Positions 57,032-64,000 of a stretch of DNA of 64,000 nt are shown piece by piece (the stretch's first letter is position 1; the number at the start of each line of letters is the position of its first letter). The notes beneath the pieces are model-generated. The model ran no database searches. It saw nothing but the letters and a program-made list of their open reading frames with translations, and had not been told where the DNA came from. This stretch comes from Erigeron canadensis. Lineage: Eukaryota; Streptophyta; Magnoliopsida; Asterales; Asteraceae. A program made the position numbers and the translations under genes. The DNA lies in assembly GCF_010389155.1 (NCBI RefSeq), contig NC_057762.1:1847513-1911512 (forward strand), read 5' to 3'.

Positions 57032-60000
57032 TCAAAAGAAATATATTTGGTATCTTGACAGCGCTGCTGGAAGGACAATGACAGGATGTAAGACCCTGCT
57101 GGAGGAGTTCGTGGCTTCAGATGGACCCTCTATTACTTTTGGAAATGATAGTTCTGGAAAGACTGAGGGATATGGTGTCCAGAATAATGGTCAAGTTAAA
57201 TTCAGACGGGTGGCTTATGTTAATGGTTTGAAATATAACCTAATAAGTGTGAGCCAACTGTGTGATGATGGTTACCAGGTGTTGTTTAACATCTCCCAGG
57301 GCATTGTATTTAATAAGGATTGGAAGGTAGTATTGATTGCCCCCAGAAAAGGGAATGTGTATGTGATGGATATGGAAAGCTTTCTTTCAGAGCAATGTTT
57401 CTATACCAAGGCTAATGAATACACAAACTGGTTATGGCATAAAAGGTTATCCCATTTAAATTTCAAAAATATTAATAAGTTGTCCAGAAAACAACTTGCA
57501 AATAGGATACCTTCAGTTTCTTTCAAAAAGGAAAGGCTATGTCTAGGATGTGAGATGGGTAAGCAAAAACGCACCAGTTTCAAGACAAAGCAGAATTTTA
57601 GCATATCTGAACCTCTTCATATGCTTCATATGGACCTTTTTGGTCTAGTGAATGTTCAGACTCGTGCTGGTAAGAAATATACCCTGGTAGTTGTTGATGA
57701 ATACTCCAGATATTGTTGGGTAATACTTCTAAAATCAAAGAATGAAACTGTTGCTGAAGTCTTCGCTCTTATCAAGCAAATTAAACTCAAATATAAGCGA
57801 AAAGTGTGTCAGTTAAGAAGTGATAATGGAACAGAATTTCAGAATGCAACTCTGGAGAAATTCTGTACTGACACTGGCATCTCTTAGAACTTCTCATCAG
57901 CACGCACTCCAGAGCAGAATGGAGTTGTAGAAAGAAAGAACATAACGCTGATAGAGGCTGCCAGAAGTATGCTTGCTGAATCTGGTCTTCCTAAAATGTA
58001 CTGGGCCGAAGCAATTGCAACTGCTTGTCACACCCAAAATCGTTCAGTATACGTGAAGCGACACAAGAAGACATCCTATGAAATATTAAGAAATAGAAAA
58101 CCAAATATTTGTTATTTTCACGTTTTTGTACATCCTGAACGACTCTAGTCAGTTAGGCAAATTTGATGCCAAAGCTGATGAGGGATATTTCTTAGGATAT
58201 TCAGCCATTCGCAGAGCCTTCAGAGTCTACAACAAGAGACTAGAAAAGGTTCAAGAGTCAATACTTGTCACTTTTGATGAATCCAATGAAGCAATCAATA
58301 AAAAGCCAACCCTTAATCCTTCCCCTGAAAATCCAATTATCTTAGGTGAATCTGATCCTATCAAAGATTGATCTGAAAATGTTTCCAGTCATCCTGACTT
58401 GGAACCAGTGCAAATTGAGAAACCTCCCAGTATTACTTCATTTTATCCTTCAATAAGTTTTAAACTACCCTCTGAACTTGTTATTGGATCAGATATTCGC
58501 ACTACACCTCCAGTATCAGCTCCAATTGATTTTGAGCCGGTAATTCAAGAAATGCCTTTAAATTAAGAATTTCATGATGCAAATCGTGATCTTACAGATT
58601 CTGATGAAGACGTTGAAGTTGTCTGGTAAGATCATCTTCCAGAAAATCAATTGAATACTTGCACTGATATTGTTGTTCATAACAATCCTGGTCAATACTC
58701 TAAATGGAACAGAAATCACCCAATTGATAAAATCATTGGTAATCCATCTAGAGGGGTTCAGACCAGAAGTGCCTCCAGTAAACAATATTTATATGTCTGC
58801 TTCTTATCACTGATTGAATCGAAGAAGATTGATGAGGCAATGAATGACCCAAGCTTGGTGATAGCTATGCAAGAAGAGCTTCACCAGTTCGAACGAAACA
58901 AAGTTTGGTATCTAGTTCCTCCTCCAGTTGGCAAGAAAGAACCAATTGGAACCAGATGCGTCTTCAGGAATAAGGTTGATGAAGATGGACACGTGGTAAG
59001 AAATAAGGCTAGATTAGTGGAACAAGGGTACGTCCAGACAGATCTTGACTTTGAAGAATCACTTGCTCCTGTAGCAAGGTTAGAAGCCATCAGAATGTTT
59101 TTAGCCTTTGCTGCTCATCATAAGTTCAAGGTCTACCAGATGGACGTCAATAGTGCATTTTTGAATGGAGAACTAGAAGAAGAAGTTTACGTCAAGCAAC
59201 CACCAGGCTTCATTGATGAAAAGCATCCACATTGGGTATATCGTCTGGACAAGGGACTGTATGGCCTCAGACAAGCCCCTCGAGCTTGGTATGATACTCT
59301 GACTAATCACTTTTCTGAAAACGGTTTCAAAAGAGGTGCAATTGACAATACCTTATATATTGTTCGTGAAAGAGGTAATCTTCTGTTGGTACAAGTTTAT
59401 GTTGATGATATTATTTTTGGTTCTACTGATAAATCTTTGTTCAAGAAATTTTCGAAAATTATGTCTTCAAAATTTGAAATGAGTTTGATGGGTGAATTAA
59501 CATTTTTTCTTGGGCTCCAGATTAAACAAACCAGTGATGGTATTTTTATTATTCAAGAAAAATATGTTAGAGATATTTTAAGAAAATTCGATATGAATTC
59601 TTCACCTTCAAAATCAACTCCAATTTCTGCACCTTTAACAATAGATTCTGATCCAAATGGAAAACCAGTGAACCCCACTCTGTATAGAGTTATGATAGGT
59701 TCACTAATGTATTTAACTGCAAGTAGACCAGATATAATGTTTGCAACATGTCTTTGTGCCAGATATCAATCTAACCCAAAAGAATCTCATCTGGCGGCTG
59801 TAAAGCCCATTCTGAAGTACCTTAAGGGTGCTCCCAGTTTGGGTCTTTGGTATCCCAAAGGCTCAGGCTTAGATCTAATGGGTCATTCAGATTCAGATCA
59901 TGCAGGTTGTAAGATAGACATGAAATCCACTACTGGTGGATGTCATTTCCTTGGTGGCAAAATGGTGAGCTAGACCAGTAAGAAGCAAACATCAGTCTCT

Positions 60001-60339
60001 TTATCCACTGCTGAAGCAGAATATGTGTTTGCAGCCAGTTGTTGTGCACAGATACTCTGGATGAAGAACCAGTTGCTTGATTATGGTATTAAGTATTCAA
60101 AGACTCCTATTTTCTGTGATAATACCAGTGCCATTGCTATCTCAAACAATCCAGTCATGAACTCCAAGATGAAACACATTGATGTCAGGTATCATTTTAT
60201 TCGTGATCATGTTATGAAAAATGATGTTGAAATCCACTTCATCCCCACTGACAAACAACTCGCTGACATATTTACAAAACCTTTGGATGAGAAAACTTTT
60301 CAATATCTTGTCAGTGAGTTGGGAATGTTAAACCCTTAA
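57015..60339 (+). pseudogene. E2 pol: protease, integrase, RT, RNase H; broken
   Basis: The protease-like part has IWYLDSAAGRTMTG: DSAA stands where functional copies have DSGC/DSGA, so the active-site Gly is lost. Integrase has HKRLSHLNFKNI, HMDLFG, DEYSRYCW, RSDNGTEF and, after a stop at 57,885-57,887, RTPEQNGVVERKN. A frame change lies near 58,120; stops follow at 58,369, about 58,563 and 58,627. RT is open from 58,651: [25 protein letters not shown], the catalytic YVDDIIFG (59,398-59,421), [14 protein letters not shown]. RNase H begins before a stop at 59,971-59,973 and goes on to 60,339 with STAEAEY, CDNTSAIA and KQLADIFTK. RT is the best preserved part, but the polyprotein is dead. Confidence 0.93.
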
Positions 60340-60393
60340 TCTGGAACCTTGTTATGAATGCCTTTGTGACACTGGCAGGGTTCTTTGATTCCA

Positions 60394-60697
60394 GATCTAT
60401 AAATCTATACCAGTAAAGCTATCGAACGCCTTTGTGATACTATCTTTACACTGATAGATTTATGGATCACCATTCCAGGGGGAAGACTCAGACCACATTT
60501 TTTTTATCTAAGTTTCAGGGGGAACTTATTAATTTATTATCTCACTGGACAAATTTTCTGGAAAATGTTTTTGGTACCTTGTAGATGTGTCCCTCTCATT
60601 AATACTGGATAAGTTGATGTGCATGTTTGAAGTGACTTCAGTCGCTTTGTAAATGTGTCCCTCTCATTTGTCTATATTAGTTGATGTGCGTGTTTGA
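60394..60697 (+). repeat. E2 spacer behind pol: hairpin, two purine tracts, 68-bp repeat
   Basis: GATCTATAAATCTAT (60,394) and ATAGATTTATGGATC (60,454) are inverted and form a hairpin. Two near-identical purine tracts follow, CCAGGGGGAAG (60,475) and TTCAGGGGGAAC (60,514). The unit TTGTAGATGTGTCCCTCTCA ... TTGATGTGCATGTTTGA occurs at 60,579-60,630 and 60,647-60,697. Repeated polypurine-tract-like sequences near pol's end are, to my knowledge, a Sirevirus trait. Confidence 0.75.
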
Positions 60698-60914
60698 GGA
60701 TTACCAGAATGGTCTAATCTGGGTACGTACTGGAGTGTCCCTACAGTGTACCATCAGTGCATATTCTACTGGCCTAATCCACCAGTGATGCTTGAGTGTC
60801 CAGTCAACCTCCAGATGCATTGAAATGAGTCATGGTGTGTTAAGTCATAATATTTTAATACTTGATGCTAGTGCGTGCCATAAATACAAACTTTTTATCT
60901 GGACAGTTACTGTT

Positions 60915-61578
60915 TGAAAGTCCCACGTTTGCATAGATTAAGTTAAGTTACAACTAATGTAAGCTTAAGTAAGTAAACACAAACAAATAAAGTAAACACG
61001 TTTAATCATATGTATATTAATTAAACGGTGAATATAGGGTTGGTTTACAATGAATAAGAAAGAAAAATATTGTTAAGTTTTTTACATACAAAAACTTAAC
61101 AACTTACAAGAACAAGAAAAAAACACACTAAGTGTTATTGTAGCACACACTAACTGCTTTGCGACTAGGGTATGTGCTCCTTTATATAGACAAAGGAAGG
61201 AGTCACATGACAACCCAATAGATGTTGACACATGAAGGTTGTCAACCATCTATTAGGTGATAAGACTGTTGTGCAGGTGTTCTCTGTCTACTTTGTCTTC
61301 TTTCCCAAACGAGTATGAAAGAGAAGATGCACAGGTATTACATGGTACAAGGTCACATGTCTTCTTTCTGCTTGATCAACACGTGTCTTTGGGACCAGTC
61401 CTCTTATCTTCAAACTCCCGCCTATATTCGACTTACAAATATTTGGAAGTGAGTCATCGAACCAATCTTTAACTTGAAGATAACAGAGTTGCTGAGGGTA
61501 TGCTGAAAAGCCTTGTCGCTGACGCTCTCAGCGAGCACTTGCCTCAGCAAGTTCATCAGCGAATTTCATGACTCAACA
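60915..61578 (-). mobile_element. Solo LTR of the E1 family inside E2, perfect TSD
   Basis: In minus reading it starts TGTTGAGTCATG and ends GGGACTTTCA, 664 bp. CTGTT flanks it on both sides (60,910-60,914 and 61,579-61,583). It is similar to 7,899-8,550 and 51,317-51,958. No PBS or internal sequence is present, so the full element was removed by LTR recombination. It shows that the E1 family was active after E2 had inserted. Confidence 0.92.
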
Positions 61579-61789
61579 CTGTTCATCTTACGTGGCATGA
61601 CTTTTTCAACTTAAAATGATGGTTTTGTTACCTTGGGAACACAAAAAGTGCAAGTTGGTAATTTTGTGGGCTGTCAACCGTCATACATTTATGTGTAATG
61701 GGAAACATTAAATGTGGATGTCAAAACCGATCAAAATTGTTTTGAAATATTTCAAACTTACCGTTTTGAATTCCATTTTCTCTTTCCTC

Positions 61790-61797
61790 TATAAATA
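61790..61797 (+). promoter_or_regulatory. TATA box upstream of the E2 third ORF
   Basis: TATAAATA in CCTCTATAAATACTCATAG, 180 bases before the presumed start codon, followed by a long pyrimidine-rich leader (TTCATTTATTTCTTTCTCTC). It is a well-formed plant core promoter in the interior of a retrotransposon, and E1 has the same arrangement. Confidence 0.5.
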
Positions 61798-61969
61798 CTC
61801 ATAGTTACCTTCACCTTTCAGTTTTATCTCGAAAATCATTTACTCCCAAATCTTCAAATTTCTTCATTTATTTCTTTCTCTCTTCATTCAATTCCAATCA
61901 TCACTATCTTTCTTCTTAAATTTTCCTTATAAACCTTAAATTCTTTCAGTTTCATCTTCATATATTTCA

Positions 61970-64000
61970 GTGGCTCCCAAACCTTCACCTAAAAATCTTT
62001 TAGCTGCCAATTATGCTCCAGTAGCCGCCATAAAAAAGGCCAAACACATCTCTCTCACTGCCGACGCCATCAGAATCATCATGAACAACTGGAAGGCCAA
62101 ACTCACGACTAATCATTCGGCAACAACCATCGTTGGAAGGCTAAACACCTTCTTCTTGAGCAGTCCTTTGTATGGTGTCCTTACCTTGAATCCAGGCAAA
62201 ATGTACCATGACTATCTATGTGAGTTCTAGTACACTTCCGTGTATGTGGAAAATGATGAATCCATCCACTACACACTTAAACAAGGCACCAAGAACTTCA
62301 CCATTACTGTTGATTCTCTCAGAGATGTCCTGAGAATGAATTATTTTGCTGAGAATGAGATGCCTGTTGAAATCCCTTCTGGCATCAATACCAGGGAAGT
62401 GTGCAGGTTGATGGGGCACACTGAGATTGTGGATGAGAATAGCCAGCTGCTCAGGAAGGTACTGTTTATATGAGCAGGCTAATTGATTCATGGAGATACT
62501 TTTTCACACACCTTGTTGAATGTTTGGGTGGCAGTTCTGGAGGCTTAGACCAGATTAATCAAACGCAGCTCTAGATTGCCTATTGTCTATGGCATGGGTA
62601 TAGGGTGGATTTTGCCCAGATATTCTTTAATGATCTGGTGGATAGATTGAAAGTCAAGAGCAGGAAAGCCTTCATTCCCTTTATTCGATTTTTGTCTATT
62701 ATTTTCAGAAGGGCTTAAAAAATGAGTATACTGTAAGTACAACTCATTTTTCATTCTGTGAATATCTGAGAGATCTCAACCAGTTAACCTCATCTCCAAC
62801 TGAGGTTGACATTCCATCGGTGATGCTGTACCAGTTTAGAATACAAGAAGAAGAAGCCAATGCATCATCACCAAATGAATTGGAAGAGGCTGCAGGTGAG
62901 CCTCAAAATAATGAGGAACCCATTGAAGTTCTCACTGCTGAAAGGGTGTTACCCATTTCTCAGGTAGCTCCTAACCCCACCAGACCAAGGAACAAAACTC
63001 GTCGTCTTAGGAGAGACGGAGTTCTGGTCTCATCTCATCCAGAATCTTCCCAACAGGATTCTGGAGATGTTAATCAGGCAAACCCACAAGCAACCACTTC
63101 CACAATTCTTGTAGAAAGAAGTGGTGAAGAAGAAAGAGGGTCAGGCTCACCTCTAGTAATACCAGTCCCAACTTCTGCAAGTGGGGACATCATGACTACA
63201 GATAGGTCATTGATTGTGGAAGGAGTTGAGGGGGAACAAACTGAGCAGGTTGTTAGAGAGAATCTGGAGCATGGTGCTCAGATTGATTTGAATAGATTGG
63301 AGGAGAATGTACAAGTGGAGGACCAGGCAGGTGGAACCGGCCCAAATTGGGATATGGCAGACTCTCCACTGTCTGAAGATAATGATTTTGATGTTAATAT
63401 GAGTTTTTTGGGAGAAGAAGAAGTTGATCGCACTATTAATTCTGTCTCCCAGTCAATTCTTACAAAAATGCCACCTCCACCACCAAAAAATACACCAACA
63501 CCACTACCAGAACAAACAACAACAACACCAACCACAACAAATTCTGAATCACCACGTGCACCAGACAATCAACCCCTTCAAACTTCTGAACCACTGGTAG
63601 TCACCCAAACAACCGAAAATATCATAAGGGTGTTGCCAGTATCTACCATCACCAGAATCACCAATCCTTCTAGTTGTCTCTCCTCTTCTTCTTCAACCAA
63701 GGTCCAAGGCCTTTTTGATAAGGTGGCGGACCTGGAGAGATCGCTCCAGTCTTCTTCTCAGGTTATTTCTGACTTTAAAACTTTAATTTCCAATAATCTT
63801 AAGTCAGTTATGAACACATTTGTTGGTAATGAGAAGTTAGTGTTTGAAAAGCTGGAAGAACTAGTAGTGGCCACAAATCATAATTCAGAAAAGATCAAAG
63901 TGGCAATCCAGGAAATGAAGGAGAATTTGTTGGCATCTGTTCAGACTGCCTTAAAAGGTGAAGTTGTCAAACCTTTGGCAGATCTGACAGATGAGGTCCA
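61970..64000 (+). pseudogene. E2 third ORF, 5' part broken, 3' part open to the window end
   Basis: Homologous to the E1 third ORF. The presumed start is GTG (61,970; ATG expected) giving APKPSPKNLLAANYAPV, then stops at 62,228 and 62,471 and frame changes. From about 62,690 one frame is open to 64,000, more than 430 codons, with no sign of decay: FQKGLKNEYTVSTTHFSF, an acidic/Ser-rich part, a basic patch RPRNKTRRLRRDG, a Pro/Thr-rich part (about 63,470-63,560) and a C-terminal helical, heptad-like part (VQGLFDKVADLERSLQSSSQ, SVMNTFVGNEKLVFEKLEEL). No signal peptide or membrane helix is visible. The coiled-coil end suits a structural or RNA-binding role better than an envelope. Known Sirevirus third ORFs are called env-like by position. 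Confidence 0.7.

Larger units (their letters stand above)
53633..64000 (+). mobile_element. E2: Ty1/copia Sirevirus-type element, 3' end outside the window
   Basis: In order: 5' LTR (993 bp), PBS, gag with CCHC knuckle, a long linker region, protease, integrase, RT, RNase H, a spacer with a hairpin, two purine tracts and a 68-bp repeat, an inserted solo LTR of another family, a promoter-like sequence and a third ORF that runs past the end. The LTR is unrelated to that of E1, but proteins and gene order are alike. Gag-pol is broken by stops and frame changes. The left TSD would be GTGTT (53,628-53,632). Confidence 0.9.

Noticed and set aside
61970..64000. Host gene independent of E2
   Set aside because: The homologous ORF stands in the same place behind pol in E1, so it belongs to the elements.

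Overview
The window is nuclear DNA of a flowering plant, very probably a member of the Asteraceae. This rests on AT-rich, intron-containing, transposon-dense sequence, on Ty1/copia elements of Sirevirus type with an extra third ORF, and on the local kinase-jacalin family; the species cannot be named from the sequence. Apart from one kinase-lectin gene family almost everything is mobile DNA, much of it nested.

Layout. 1-8550: a decayed Sirevirus-type copia element (E1) on the minus strand, cut by the window start. 8.7-9.7 kb: a broken copy of an unrecognised small ORF family whose second copy lies at 40.3-40.8 kb. 11.2-12.2 kb: a LINE ORF1-like fragment. 12.2-30.3 kb: a cluster of genes joining a cytoplasmic-type Ser/Thr kinase to two jacalin lectin domains. 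It holds a plus-strand fragment (12.2-13.6 kb), one apparently intact four-exon gene (15,987-19,431, minus strand, 613 codons) and one copy with a frameshift in a lectin exon (28,187-30,343, minus strand). Inserted between and inside them are two MULE-type MITEs with perfect 9-bp target-site duplications (TSDs), a hAT-type element in intron 1, a truncated PIF/Harbinger transposase, tRNA-derived SINE-like sequences and the most unusual object in the window: a complete 1,659-bp LTR element (20,198-21,856) that has LTRs, primer-binding site, polypurine tract and TSD but carries, in place of gag-pol, an ORF I cannot assign.

31.5-51 kb has no recognisable host gene. It contains Helitron-like 3' ends, a solo-LTR-like gypsy sequence with internal hairpin arrays, a hAT-type element carrying a nested solo LTR, another solo LTR with perfect TSD, fold-back MITEs, a CACTA terminus and a long gypsy-LTR-like stretch. 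51.2-53.6 kb is a truncated copia copy joined to a second gypsy-LTR-like copy. 53,633-64,000 is a second Sirevirus-type element (E2, plus strand): 5' LTR, gag, long inter-domain region, protease, integrase, RT and RNase H, then a third ORF with its own promoter-like sequence, running off the window end. A solo LTR of the E1 family (60,915-61,578, TSD CTGTT) is inserted between its pol and third ORF.

How the parts relate. E1 and E2 share the order LTR, PBS, gag, pol, spacer with repeats, third ORF, and both are dead (several stops and frameshifts). The intact kinase-jacalin gene is the only good candidate for a working host protein, probably an intracellular, carbohydrate-responsive defence kinase by analogy with other jacalin-related lectins. 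All calls were made by reading the sequence; no database search was run.
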